63,919 bases of DNA from an uncultured Duncaniella sp. (GCA_910586305.1 CAJUGS010000016.1:1-63919); one strand, 5' to 3'; positions 17,648 through 27,378 are shown, numbered from the stretch's first letter. A program made the numbers and translations. The notes: generated by a model from the sequence alone, not told the origin.

Positions 17648-18954
17648 GACAACCCGAAATAGCAGTTGGCATCGTCAGCCGCGACACCATAGCCTTCACC
17701 CTGTCCGGCATATATTCCGGACAAGGCACCGACATTATAACCGGGCGACACGAAGTCAGCCTAAGTCCCGGAGGCACGGGGGTGGTATGGAACGGCACGG
17801 TATATCCAAGCCTTGAATTTGTCCCGTCCTCCTACGAAGGCGACACATTTACACTCGAAGGAGTCACCATCGGCGTTGACTTCCACTGGGAACGCCGTGA
17901 GGACCAACTGTTCAGAGGCACACTACGCATCATTCCAAACGGCAGCTCGCTCACAGCCATCAACCTCATAGGTGTCGAGGACTATCTCGTCTCCGTGATA
18001 TCAAGCGAGATGAGCTCGTCTTGTTCACTCGCACTTCTGCGAGCCCATGCCATCATATCGCGCTCATGGGTTCTTGCACAGATGGAGCATAAGACCGGAT
18101 CAAAATCCGAATACCGTGCAAAAGGGATGGAGAACGTGAAATGGTGGGATCACGACGATCACAGCCTCTTTGATGTCTGCGCCGACGACCACTGCCAACG
18201 TTACCAGGGAGTGGGACGTGTCAAATCGCCCAACGTCCTGTCAGCCGTTACAGGTACACGTGGCACAGTGCTGACATATGACGGAGAACGTCTTTGCGAC
18301 ACCCGTTTCTCCAAATGCTGCGGAGGCGTGATGGAACGGTTCTCATCATGCTGGGAGGATACAGACTATCCCTATCTGCAGATAAGGCGCGACGCTCCCG
18401 ACACAGCCGATTTTCCCGACCTCACAATAGAAGAAAATGCCTTGAGATGGATAGAAAACTCACCCGAGGCATTCTGCAACACTTCCGACACACGCATCAT
18501 ATCGCAGGTGCTCAACAACTACGACCGCGAACACACCGACTTCTACCGCTGGGAAGAGACCTATACCCAGGAGCGCATCAGCCGACTTGTCAACTCACGC
18601 CTTGAAACAAACCTCGGCGAAATCACCGACTTGATACCCGTGGAACGAGGAGGCTCAGGACGCATCGTGCGTCTGCTCATCACTGGCACAAAGGGCAAAA
18701 CAGTGATAGGCAAGGAACTATTCATACGGCGTGTCCTTTCCGAGAGCCATCTGAGAAGCTCGGCGTTTACAGTCGAAAAAATCGATATCTCGCCCGAAGG
18801 AGTACCAGCGCAATTCCGTCTGCACGGCGCAGGATGGGGCCACGGAGTGGGACTCTGCCAGATCGGCGCAGCCGTGATGGGAGAAAAAGGATACAGCTCT
18901 GAAGATATACTGCGCCACTACTATCCAGGCGCGAAACTCACCATACTATACTGA
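17644..18954 (+). CDS. SpoIID/LytB-domain protein
   Basis: A 436-aa protein with the SpoIID core: NLIGVEDYLVSVISSEM (carrying the conserved Glu), LLRAHAIISRSW, CDTRFSKCCGGVME, and the C-terminal GAGWGHGVGLCQIGA. SpoIID is a lytic transglycosylase acting on peptidoglycan; LytB relatives enhance amidases. I see no signal peptide or membrane helix at the N-terminus (MRQPEIAVGIVSRD), which is odd for a wall-acting domain. It either works on imported or cytosolic muropeptides or uses another export route. It overlaps DUF4922 by 4 nt and the MFS gene by 1 nt. Confidence 0.85.
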   Translation: MRQPEIAVGIVSRDTIAFTLSGIYSGQGTDIITGRHEVSLSPGGTGVVWNGTVYPSLEFVPSSYEGDTFTLEGVTIGVDFHWERREDQLFRGTLRIIPNGSSLTAINLIGVEDYLVSVISSEMSSSCSLALLRAHAIISRSWVLAQMEHKTGSKSEYRAKGMENVKWWDHDDHSLFDVCADDHCQRYQGVGRVKSPNVLSAVTGTRGTVLTYDGERLCDTRFSKCCGGVMERFSSCWEDTDYPYLQIRRDAPDTADFPDLTIEENALRWIENSPEAFCNTSDTRIISQVLNNYDREHTDFYRWEETYTQERISRLVNSRLETNLGEITDLIPVERGGSGRIVRLLITGTKGKTVIGKELFIRRVLSESHLRSSAFTVEKIDISPEGVPAQFRLHGAGWGHGVGLCQIGAAVMGEKGYSSEDILRHYYPGAKLTILY

Positions 18955-20243
18955 TGAAAACAACCCCGGCAAAACGTTCACCCTGGGCCTGGATACCCAC
19001 CCTATATTTCGCCGAAGGAATCCCCTATGTGGCCGTGATGACAATTTCAGTCATCATGTACAAACGCCTCGGCATATCCAATACAGATATAGCCCTATAT
19101 ACCGGATGGCTTTACCTTCCATGGGTCATCAAACCTCTATGGAGCCCCTTTGTCGATATAATTTCCACCAAGCGCCGATGGGTCATAGCCATGCAGCTCG
19201 CCATCGGCACTGCTTTTGCACTGATAGCACTCGCACTGCCGGGGGATATGGCGTTTCGCCTCACCCTTGCGGTATTCTGGCTCGTAGCCTTTTCATCGGC
19301 CACTCACGACATAGCAGCCGACGGATACTATATGCTTGCTCTCAACGAGCACGAGCAGTCTTTCTATGTCGGAATCCGTTCAACATTCTACCGCATAGCC
19401 TCTGTAGCCGCACAGGGACTTCTCGTAGTCGTAGCCGGGTTTATCGAGACAACCACAGGCAACATACCGCTTGCCTGGGCCATAGTGTTTGGCATACTCT
19501 CGCTCCTGTTTGTAGCCTTTGCCTTATACCATGCATGGGCGTTGCCGAATGTGGAAAATAAATGCGCCGACCGGTCAGTCCGGGGAAAAAACACGAGTTC
19601 GTTTGGCAAGGAATTCGGACAGGTATTCACATCATTCTTTAGAAAAAAGAATGTCATATCGGCACTTCTCTTCATGCTCCTCTACCGCCTGCCCGAAGCG
19701 CAGCTTGTAAAACTCATCAATCCCTTCCTTCTTGATCCTATCGGAGTCGGCGGCCTCGGTCTGAGCACTGCCGATGTGGGCCTCGTCTACGGCACTGTTG
19801 GCATAATAGGCCTCACCCTCGGCGGTATCGTCGGCGGTATTGCCGCTGCCGCCAAAGGACTCCGTTACTGGCTGCGCCCAATGGCCTGGAGTATGTCGCT
19901 CACCTGTCTCACGTTTGTCTATCTGAGCTATGCCTCCGATCCGTCGTTACTGACAATCAACATTTGTGTCTTCATTGAGCAATTCGGCTACGGATTCGGA
20001 TTCACAGCCTATATGCTCTATCTCATATACTACTCCGAAGGCGAATTCTCCACAGCCCACTATAGCCTGTGCACCGGATTCATGGCGCTGGGCATGATGC
20101 TGCCCGGCATGGCGGCAGGATGGATACAGGAACAGCTTGGCTACAGGCATTTCTTCATCTGGACCATGGTGTGCTGCGTTGCTACCATCGCGGTAACATA
20201 TCTGCTAAAGATAAACCCTCAGTTCGGCATTAAACGCAAATAG
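18954..20243 (+). CDS. AmpG-like MFS permease (muropeptide or amino-sugar importer)
   Basis: A 429-aa polytopic membrane protein with about 12 helices in two halves around a basic central loop (residues ~200-225). It opens with the LYFAEGIPYVAV helix typical of AmpG-type MFS carriers. AmpG imports GlcNAc-anhMurNAc peptides, and the related MurT of Tannerella imports MurNAc. Its place between SpoIID and NamZ-type hydrolase genes supports a cell-wall sugar substrate. The start ATG overlaps the SpoIID stop (TGATG). Which sugar it carries is inference. Confidence 0.8.
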   Translation: MKTTPAKRSPWAWIPTLYFAEGIPYVAVMTISVIMYKRLGISNTDIALYTGWLYLPWVIKPLWSPFVDIISTKRRWVIAMQLAIGTAFALIALALPGDMAFRLTLAVFWLVAFSSATHDIAADGYYMLALNEHEQSFYVGIRSTFYRIASVAAQGLLVVVAGFIETTTGNIPLAWAIVFGILSLLFVAFALYHAWALPNVENKCADRSVRGKNTSSFGKEFGQVFTSFFRKKNVISALLFMLLYRLPEAQLVKLINPFLLDPIGVGGLGLSTADVGLVYGTVGIIGLTLGGIVGGIAAAAKGLRYWLRPMAWSMSLTCLTFVYLSYASDPSLLTINICVFIEQFGYGFGFTAYMLYLIYYSEGEFSTAHYSLCTGFMALGMMLPGMAAGWIQEQLGYRHFFIWTMVCCVATIAVTYLLKINPQFGIKRK

Positions 20244-20246
20244 CCT

Positions 20247-22868
20247 ATGAGAACAGCAGCGATTCTGGCTTCGCTCTTCGTCACCGCCTCATCCATTTTG
20301 GGCACAACCCCGACCGAATGGTATGAGGAGTCGGCAGACCACAAACCATTCGTGAGATGGTGGTGGCACGGGAGCGCTGTAGACTCATCCGGAATCACCC
20401 ACAATCTCACCGAATTTGCCGACAAAGGAATCGGAGGGGTGGAGATCACCCCCATCTACGGTGTGAAGGGCAACGAAAAGGCCGACATCCCTTTCCTATC
20501 GGACAAATGGATGGATATTCTCGGCCACACAATAAGCGAGGCCGAACGCCTCGGACTGCAAGTCGACATGAATACCGGTACAGGCTGGCCGTTTGGAGGG
20601 CCACATATCAGTCCGTGTCACAGCGCTCGCAAACTTGTGACGCGAAGTGTCGAACTGCTTCCCGGCACCACTCTGAAAATGCCACTGGCCCCCGATGAAA
20701 AACAACCCGACGCCACCTTGCAGAGAGTAGTAGCCGTGACACAGGACTCGGAGCCTGTCGACATAACGCATCTCGCCAAAGGCGACACACTCGAGTGGTG
20801 TCCTGCCGGTCAATCAAAATGGAAAATATACGCCATCTACTGCGGACACACATACCAAAAGGTCAAACGAGCCGCTCCCGGAGGCGAAGGACTCGTTGTG
20901 AATCATTTCGACTCTGTAGCAGTGAGGCATTATCTCGACCGGTTCGACAAAGCTTTTGAAGGGCGCGAACACCTGAGGCCACACTCTTTCTTTAACGACT
21001 CATTTGAGGTCTATGGATCGGACTGGACCGAGAACATACTGACTGAGTTTGAGAATGAGCACGGCTATGACCTCGCACTCTGCATAAACGAGCTACTGGG
21101 CGATAACGGAGAGTCTACGGAGCGTAAGCGTGTGCTTCACGACTACCGAATGACACTCGGAAGACTCCTGGAAGAGAATTTCACCCGGGTATGGGCCGAA
21201 TGGGCACACTCACATGGTGCAACCGTGCGCAACCAAAGCCACGGTTCGCCCGCCAACATACTTGATCTCTATGCCGGAGTGGATATCCCTGAGTGCGAAT
21301 CGTTCGGGCAGACGGACTTCAACATACCCGGGCTCCCCGACACAGGACCCAAGCGACAGAGTGACTCCCCACTTCCTGTCCTTAAGTTCGCATCGTCAGC
21401 CGCCCATATCTCAGGGAAACAGCAAACCTCGGCCGAGGCCCTCACGTGGCTCACCGAGCATTTCCGCACTCCCATGGCCCGCTGCAAACCTGAGCTCGAC
21501 AGAATATTCTGCTCAGGAGTGAACCACATCTATTTCCACGGAGCAACCTACACTCCGCCAGAGGCCCCATTCCCCGGCCGACTCTTCTACGCAGCCATAA
21601 ATATGTCGCCCACAGCTTCGTGGTGGAACAATTCGTCGTCACTTTTCAGATATATCACGAGAATACAGGCATTTCTCTCGGCCGGATGGCCCGACAGCGA
21701 CATCCTTCTGTATTTCCCATACGAAGATATCATCTCACGCACCGAAGGGCGTCCGCTACTCCTGTTCGACATCCACAAAATGGGACGTGTGATACCCGAT
21801 ATTCTTTCTATTACCGAGAGAATCACTGAGTCCGGATATGACTACGACTATCTCTCCGACAGGCTCATAGACTCACTTTCAATTACTGCCGGCGGGACAC
21901 TGTTGTCACGCGGAGGCAACCGCTACCGTGCTATCGTTGTCCCTCAAGGAGCCTATATTCCACCTGCCACAAGAGCAAAACTGGACAAAATAAGCAGAGC
22001 GGGAGGCACAGTGATCGAATCCGTTGAAATCAGCTCACTTCCCGTTCGAGGCGAGTCTCTTAGACGCGGAGGAATAGACATGATCAGACGACGCAACGAG
22101 GCCGGAGGCCACAACTATTTTCTGGCTATGCTCAAGGACAGTGTGGTCAACGGTTGGGTACCTCTTGCCATCCATGCTCGCTCTGTAATGATATTCGACC
22201 CTCTTACCGGCAAAAAAGGCATGGCCGAAACACGCACCGACTCCGCTGGATTTGCCGAAGTGAAACTCCAGCTCTCCCCGGGCGAATCTCTGCTTCTGAA
22301 AACATTTCCATACTCCGTCGACGCAGAACGATGGCGATATGTTGACCACGCCGGAACACCTGTAGACATCAACAAGGGTTGGACCATAGAATTCCCATTC
22401 AGCGACCCGCCTATTAGGGAGACATTTCACACCGACTCACTCGTCTACTGGACATCCATCCCCGACGCAAGACTCACAGTCAACCGTGGCCTCGGACGAT
22501 ACCGCACGACAGTACACATCACCGACCCATCCATATCCGATGACTGGATACTGTCTCTCGGCAACGTCATGGAAAGCGCGAGAGTCACTGTCAACAACCG
22601 TGAGGCAGGGGTAGTCTGGTCCGTTCCCGCCACTATATCCATCGGACATCTACTTCAGCCCGGGACCAACGAACTCACCATTGATGTGACCTCTCTTGAT
22701 GCCAACCGTATTGCCGACTATGAAAGAAACGGAGTGAAATGGCGGATATTCAAGGATGCGAACATTGCAAGTGTCACAGGCGTTAAAAAATTTAGCTTTG
22801 GCGACTGGTCCACCATACCTGCGGGCCTCGACTCCACAGTGAGACTCTTTCCCATATATTACGAATAA
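20247..22868 (+). CDS. Secreted GH106-like glycoside hydrolase
   Basis: An 873-aa exported enzyme. A signal peptide of about 20 residues is followed by the GH106-type opening FVRWWWHGSAVDSSGI...GIGGVEITPIY and the NTGTGWPFGG segment; the C-terminal part is beta-rich with a sugar-binding-like domain (about residues 730-870). Characterised GH106 enzymes are alpha-L-rhamnosidases, but this large clade is functionally mixed. It lies 3 bp after the permease gene and 13 bp before namZ, so it belongs to the same transcript. It may trim a glycan attached to, or resembling, cell wall. The family is fairly sure, the substrate is not. Confidence 0.75.
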   Translation: MRTAAILASLFVTASSILGTTPTEWYEESADHKPFVRWWWHGSAVDSSGITHNLTEFADKGIGGVEITPIYGVKGNEKADIPFLSDKWMDILGHTISEAERLGLQVDMNTGTGWPFGGPHISPCHSARKLVTRSVELLPGTTLKMPLAPDEKQPDATLQRVVAVTQDSEPVDITHLAKGDTLEWCPAGQSKWKIYAIYCGHTYQKVKRAAPGGEGLVVNHFDSVAVRHYLDRFDKAFEGREHLRPHSFFNDSFEVYGSDWTENILTEFENEHGYDLALCINELLGDNGESTERKRVLHDYRMTLGRLLEENFTRVWAEWAHSHGATVRNQSHGSPANILDLYAGVDIPECESFGQTDFNIPGLPDTGPKRQSDSPLPVLKFASSAAHISGKQQTSAEALTWLTEHFRTPMARCKPELDRIFCSGVNHIYFHGATYTPPEAPFPGRLFYAAINMSPTASWWNNSSSLFRYITRIQAFLSAGWPDSDILLYFPYEDIISRTEGRPLLLFDIHKMGRVIPDILSITERITESGYDYDYLSDRLIDSLSITAGGTLLSRGGNRYRAIVVPQGAYIPPATRAKLDKISRAGGTVIESVEISSLPVRGESLRRGGIDMIRRRNEAGGHNYFLAMLKDSVVNGWVPLAIHARSVMIFDPLTGKKGMAETRTDSAGFAEVKLQLSPGESLLLKTFPYSVDAERWRYVDHAGTPVDINKGWTIEFPFSDPPIRETFHTDSLVYWTSIPDARLTVNRGLGRYRTTVHITDPSISDDWILSLGNVMESARVTVNNREAGVVWSVPATISIGHLLQPGTNELTIDVTSLDANRIADYERNGVKWRIFKDANIASVTGVKKFSFGDWSTIPAGLDSTVRLFPIYYE

Positions 22869-22881
22869 TCTCCAACCCGAT

Positions 22882-24180
22882 ATGAAAATGACAAACCTTC
22901 TAATAACCTTTTCTCTGCTCACCGCATGGGCCTGTGGAAACGCTTCGGTCGAGACTGTACCCTCAGCCGAAGCCGTAGGACACACACAAGATAACGAAAA
23001 AACACTTGCTATCGTAAAACCGGGTATCGAAACACTCCGTGACGGAGGTTTTGCCGAACTCAAAGGCAAGCGGGTAGGACTAATCACCAACCCGACCGGA
23101 ATAGACAATTCCATGGTATCGACAATCGACATCCTTGCCAAAGCTCCCGAGGTGAAACTCGTGGCACTGTTTGCGCCCGAACACGGAGTGAGAGGCGACC
23201 ATGTGGCAGGAGAGACCGTGAAAAATTCCGTTGATCCCGCCACCGGAGTCCCTGTATACTCTCTCCACGGACGCACACGCAAGCCCACTCCCGAGATGCT
23301 ACGCGACATAGACGTGCTTGTATACGACATCCAGGACATCGGATGCCGCAGCTATACATTCATATCCACAATGGGACTCGCCATGAAAGCAGCGTCTGAA
23401 AACGGAAAGGAATTCATGGTGCTCGACCGCCCAAATCCGCTTGGAGGATACAAGGTGGAGGGCAATATTCTCGAAGCAGGACGTGAGTCATTCGTCGGAC
23501 AATTCCCCATACCTTATATATATGGTCTCACACCCGGCGAACTTGCATCCTACCTGCACAATCAAGGCCTCGCCGGCAAGCCCGACAGCAAACTCACAGT
23601 GATAAAGATGCAGGGATGGAAGAGATCAATGACTTTCGAAGACACCGGTATGCCGTGGGTACTGCCATCGCCACAAATTCCATACCCGACCACAGCATTT
23701 CTCTATCCGGCCACAGGAATTATGGGCGAACTTGACTATGTGTCAATCGGAGTGGGTTATACCCTCCCCTTCTCGCTCACAGGCGCACCATGGATTGACT
23801 CACAGAAACTGTCCGACCGACTCACAGCACTCTCAATTCCCGGAGTGGAATTCCGTCCGCTACACTTCAAACCTTACTTCAGCAAATTCAACGGTCTCAA
23901 CTGCGGAGGAATACAGATATACATCACCGACCCCTCAGTGGCTCCCCTCACACTCATTCAGTTCTACATCATGCAGGAACTCGCGGCAATGTACCCCGAC
24001 CACAAAGCCTTTGCGACAGCTACTCAGCAGAGGCTCAAGATGTTCGATATGGTCTGTGGCTCATCCAAGCCACGCGAGCTATTCTCAAAAGCCTACAGAG
24101 TCGACGACATGAAGGAATTCTGGAACAAGGATGCCATACTATTTCAAAACAACACCCTACCCTACTACCTGTACGAATGA
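22882..24180 (+). CDS. namZ: NamZ-type exo-beta-N-acetylmuramidase (DUF1343, GH171)
   Basis: The DUF1343 family was shown in Bacillus and Tannerella to release MurNAc from the non-reducing end of peptidoglycan fragments. This 432-aa protein has the family landmarks GKRVGLITNPTGI, LFAPEHGVRGD (carrying the conserved Glu), DIQDIGCRSYTFI and LDRPNPLGG. The N-terminal hydrophobic segment ends in AWAC, a weak lipobox, so it is probably periplasmic and possibly lipid-anchored. It overlaps the kinase gene downstream by 4 nt, which links MurNAc release with sugar phosphorylation. Confidence 0.85.
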   Translation: MKMTNLLITFSLLTAWACGNASVETVPSAEAVGHTQDNEKTLAIVKPGIETLRDGGFAELKGKRVGLITNPTGIDNSMVSTIDILAKAPEVKLVALFAPEHGVRGDHVAGETVKNSVDPATGVPVYSLHGRTRKPTPEMLRDIDVLVYDIQDIGCRSYTFISTMGLAMKAASENGKEFMVLDRPNPLGGYKVEGNILEAGRESFVGQFPIPYIYGLTPGELASYLHNQGLAGKPDSKLTVIKMQGWKRSMTFEDTGMPWVLPSPQIPYPTTAFLYPATGIMGELDYVSIGVGYTLPFSLTGAPWIDSQKLSDRLTALSIPGVEFRPLHFKPYFSKFNGLNCGGIQIYITDPSVAPLTLIQFYIMQELAAMYPDHKAFATATQQRLKMFDMVCGSSKPRELFSKAYRVDDMKEFWNKDAILFQNNTLPYYLYE

Positions 24181-25019
24181 AACTGATTTTCGATGCCGGA
24201 AGCAGCTCGATATCTTATGCTGTAATCTCACCTGATACCACCCCGTCGATTCACTCCCTTTCCCATGGCCACAATGCAGCCAGCGCACCCGAGGGCGCGC
24301 TGGCCGGAATGATAAGTGACGATTCCCATCTCAGCTCGTTAGCAAAGACTGTGAGTGAAATCGACTTCTACGGCGCGGGGTGTGCCGGAAAAGGCGCGTG
24401 TGCAAGAACCCGCGACGAGCTCACATCCGTATTCACATCAGCCTCTGTGAAAGTGATGAGCGATATGGAGTGTGCCGCCCGCGCTCTCTGCGGCACCGAC
24501 CGGGGCATAGCCTGCATTCTCGGCACCGGGGCAAATTCCTGCCTGTGGGACGGGATGAAAATCACGGCAAACGTATCGCCGCTCGGATATATTCTCGGCG
24601 ATGAAGGAAGCGGTGCGGTCATGGGACGCCTATTCCTCGGAATGCTCTTCAAAGGCCAGCTGCCACAAACTACCTACGAGAGATTCACCGAGCGATACAG
24701 GCTCACATCAGGCGACATCGTGCAGCGCGTCTACCGTGGCGAACGCCCTAACGCCTTTCTCGCTTCTTTCGCGCCATTCATTCTCGAAGAAGCCTCGACA
24801 ACAACCGAAGTACGTGATTTAGTAATCGGAGAATTTCGTCGCTTTCTCCGATGCAACGTCGCAGCCTACCCCGAAGCATCCTCACTGCCGGTGAGCTTCG
24901 TTGGGTCAATAGCATGGTATTTCAGACAATTCCTTGCCGAAGCACTCATGGCTGAAAGACTGAGATGTGGACGCATCATGCGTTCACCACTTCCGGCACT
25001 TGCCGGAATAGAGGAATAG
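24177..25019 (+). CDS. BadF/BadG-type sugar kinase, probably a MurNAc/GlcNAc kinase (MurK-like)
   Basis: A 280-aa ASKHA-fold protein: DAGSSSISYAVI is phosphate-1, the central CILGTGANSCLWDG matches the GTGA loop, and GDEGSGAVMG is the second glycine loop. BadF-family kinases next to MurNAc importers (MurK) phosphorylate MurNAc and GlcNAc at C6. It is the last gene of the cluster, translationally coupled to namZ. No MurQ etherase is present in the window, so the next step must be encoded elsewhere or differ. The stop codon lies inside a short tandem repeat (24998-25022). Confidence 0.82.
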   Translation: MKLIFDAGSSSISYAVISPDTTPSIHSLSHGHNAASAPEGALAGMISDDSHLSSLAKTVSEIDFYGAGCAGKGACARTRDELTSVFTSASVKVMSDMECAARALCGTDRGIACILGTGANSCLWDGMKITANVSPLGYILGDEGSGAVMGRLFLGMLFKGQLPQTTYERFTERYRLTSGDIVQRVYRGERPNAFLASFAPFILEEASTTTEVRDLVIGEFRRFLRCNVAAYPEASSLPVSFVGSIAWYFRQFLAEALMAERLRCGRIMRSPLPALAGIEE

Positions 25020-25026
25020 AGGAATA
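25003..25026. repeat. 8-bp tandem repeat at the kinase stop codon
   Basis: The unit GGAATAGA occurs twice in full and a third time without its last two bases (GGAATA), followed by GC. The kinase stop TAG lies inside it. Gain or loss of a unit would shift the frame and change the C-terminal end. Confidence 0.6.
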
Positions 25027-25034
25027 GCATCAGC

Positions 25035-26303
25035 CTATTCACTCGAGACCACGCCATAGCCAACAAGGCGGTCAAAGCGCGTTCCCTTGGGCCTATGGTA
25101 CACCTTTACGGTATATTCGTTGACTGTCTGATACTTATTACCCTCAACCGGCCCGGTCTCACCTTTAAGACTACCGGACGGGACAGCGAGATACTGATAG
25201 TTATACGATCCCTGTTTGAGCAGGAGAGACTGTTCGTAGGCACCCGAGGCCTCGTTATAGACCATACGTGACGAGGGAGAAAACCGTCTGTCGGTTAAAT
25301 CTCCGTCAATAAATATGTCATACCCGGCAAGCGGTGGCATGGCAAGAGTGAAATTAGTCATGACATAGTCAGCCTCGGTGGAAGAATCGCTGACATCAGA
25401 ACTCCTCACGAGATAACGTCCGTGTTGCGTACGGTCGAAAAGATAGTCTTTCGAGGCCCTCGGATCATCGGCATACAGCATCATGTTATAGACCGGAGCA
25501 TCTCTCTCTATTCGTTCCACACCCATACCAGGATAGTTTGTAGAGACTGTCTCAAAGCGTCTGTATTCATTTCCGGCCGGAAATATCAATGGCCGCAGAT
25601 GCTCGTATATCACCTCCCGGCTCCCAAGACGCTGTGGACTGACAATGACAGTCTCTGTGTCCGGCCGACCGTTCTGTGTCACCACCACTTTCAAATCGTT
25701 GAACGGATCCTCGGGATTAAGATAACGAGTATCCACCGTCAGACCGAGCTGCTGGTGCGCAAGATTGGTGTCTATGTCAGTACGTGTGGTCACATCAGCC
25801 TTGATTCCGACAGTATTGTCCGACACATAGAAACGGGCCTGAAGGAGAGTCTCCTCAGGATCGCTCTCATCATATACCTTCACCAGATAATTGCCGGGCT
25901 GCGTGATGCGCACCTGCTCGTTTGGCAGAGTGATTGTATAATGCACATAATGCACTATCGTGGCCTGCGAATAGTCATAATCCTCAACGGTTCCCTCGTT
26001 GAAACTGTCGAGGAATTCCGAATCAACCAGACCTTCGGGCTGCCACAGGGCATCGCAGTGCACAAGCGAATACCTCATATATCGTCTGTCGTCCGAAAGT
26101 TCGTCAAACGATATGACTACCCTGTCGGCCGGATTATGGAGGTCAATCACAGGCTCACCCATCTCTGACCCGGCAAAGACAACCTGTAGCGAATGAAACG
26201 ACGGAGCAATCACACCCTGCGAGGTGTCAACCGTCTCCATGGCCCATGCACAGGACGCAATTACGGCAACATAAAGACTCAGAATCAGCCTTCCGGACCT
26301 CAT
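25035..26303 (-). CDS. Type IX secretion system plug protein (DUF5103)
   Basis: A 422-aa exported protein with a 21-residue signal peptide ending at AWA. The body is beta-rich, with the DUF5103 landmarks SFDELSDDRRYMRYSLVHCDALW and the FTLAMPPLAGYDIFIDGDLT segment. In Flavobacterium this family plugs the periplasmic side of the SprA translocon. It shows that the organism has a type IX system, consistent with the T9SS tail on the protein at 61.5-63.7 kb. Its start overlaps the preceding C_GCAxxG_C_C gene by 4 nt; ung is upstream in the same run. Confidence 0.87.
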   Translation of the reverse strand: MRSGRLILSLYVAVIASCAWAMETVDTSQGVIAPSFHSLQVVFAGSEMGEPVIDLHNPADRVVISFDELSDDRRYMRYSLVHCDALWQPEGLVDSEFLDSFNEGTVEDYDYSQATIVHYVHYTITLPNEQVRITQPGNYLVKVYDESDPEETLLQARFYVSDNTVGIKADVTTRTDIDTNLAHQQLGLTVDTRYLNPEDPFNDLKVVVTQNGRPDTETVIVSPQRLGSREVIYEHLRPLIFPAGNEYRRFETVSTNYPGMGVERIERDAPVYNMMLYADDPRASKDYLFDRTQHGRYLVRSSDVSDSSTEADYVMTNFTLAMPPLAGYDIFIDGDLTDRRFSPSSRMVYNEASGAYEQSLLLKQGSYNYQYLAVPSGSLKGETGPVEGNKYQTVNEYTVKVYHRPKGTRFDRLVGYGVVSSE

Positions 26304-26704
26304 ACCATGTCCTCTATTCGACGATGCAGAATCACGACAGCATCGGAAATAAGGTCAATGCATGGCTTACGTCCGGGCTTTTTCAAGTCGGAACAATCCA
26401 CCGCACCCTCCATTGCTATAAAATCGTCGATAATTCCACCTGTAAGCCGGTAGAGTTCCGGTCGGGGACGCGAGCCTGTGAGTCCGAGCACCATATTGGC
26501 TCCCGACACTGCGCCACACACATATCCCCTGCCGCCATAGCCCGAGCCAAAGCCTTGTGCCGCAAGGACGGCCGTGTCCACACTTTCGGATGGCACCAAA
26601 TCGTCAAACGCCAAAATGACACACTGCGCACAATTGTAGCCTTCGCGACGCATGGCTCTTGCACGAGCCACGCGTTCCTCTTCTGTATATTTTTTCTTTA
26701 CCAT
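26300..26704 (-). CDS. C_GCAxxG_C_C family putative redox protein
   Basis: A 134-aa protein of the family named for its spaced cysteines: YNCAQCVILAF near residue 24, then GYGGRGYVCGAVSGANM near residue 60, and single cysteines near residues 104 and 114. The family is thought to bind a metal or metal cluster, or to act in redox, but no reaction is established. It is wedged between ung (7-nt overlap) and the T9SS plug gene (4-nt overlap), so the three are one operon. Confidence 0.85.
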   Translation of the reverse strand: MVKKKYTEEERVARARAMRREGYNCAQCVILAFDDLVPSESVDTAVLAAQGFGSGYGGRGYVCGAVSGANMVLGLTGSRPRPELYRLTGGIIDDFIAMEGAVDCSDLKKPGRKPCIDLISDAVVILHRRIEDMV

Positions 26705-27360
26705 TCTATCGGTTTTTGTCCGTGTTTTACAAGATAATCGTTTGCCCGCGAGAAGGGACGGCTTCCGAAGAACCCCCTCGACGCGCTCAGTGGCGACGGA
26801 TGAGGCGATTCAATCACACAGTGACGCATTCTGTTGATAAAAGCACCCTTCCGTTGCGCATATGCTCCCCAAAGGATAAAAACAAGACCCTCCCGGTCTT
26901 CGGCCAGACGGCGGATGGCTGCATCAGTGAATTCCTCCCAGCCATGTCCCTGGTGCGACCCTGCCGAGGCGGCACGCACAGTTAGAGTGGCATTGAGCAG
27001 AAGAACGCCCTGACGGGCCCATCGCGACAAATCGCCCGACACAGGAGGATTTATACCGAGATCGGTCTGTAGCTCCTTATATATGTTCTGAAGAGAGCGC
27101 GGAATTTCAACTCCTGGATTCACGGAGAAACTCAGACCGTTGGCCTGGCCGAAACCGTGATAGGGATCCTGGCCGAGTATCACGACCCTCACATCGCCAA
27201 ACGGACAAGAATCAAAAGCAGCAAATATCTTCGAGGCCGGCGGATAAACTGTAGCCGACCCATACTCAGACCTCACGAAATCAGTAAGTTTCTTAAAATA
27301 GTCCTTGTCCCATTCAGAAGCCAGGGCCTCTTTCCAGGAATCTTCAATCCTCACATTCAT
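26698..27360 (-). CDS. ung: Uracil-DNA glycosylase
   Basis: It removes uracil from DNA to begin base-excision repair. The catalytic water-activating Asp is in GQDPYHG, and the minor-groove HPSPLSA loop is intact. 220 aa from the ATG at 27360 (MNVRIE). An upstream in-frame start at 27393 would overlap the -7 box (complement of 27383-27390), so the shorter form is preferred. First gene of the minus-strand operon. Confidence 0.95.
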   Translation of the reverse strand: MNVRIEDSWKEALASEWDKDYFKKLTDFVRSEYGSATVYPPASKIFAAFDSCPFGDVRVVILGQDPYHGFGQANGLSFSVNPGVEIPRSLQNIYKELQTDLGINPPVSGDLSRWARQGVLLLNATLTVRAASAGSHQGHGWEEFTDAAIRRLAEDREGLVFILWGAYAQRKGAFINRMRHCVIESPHPSPLSASRGFFGSRPFSRANDYLVKHGQKPIEW

Positions 27361-27378
27361 AAAATTAGAGCTTGTTAT

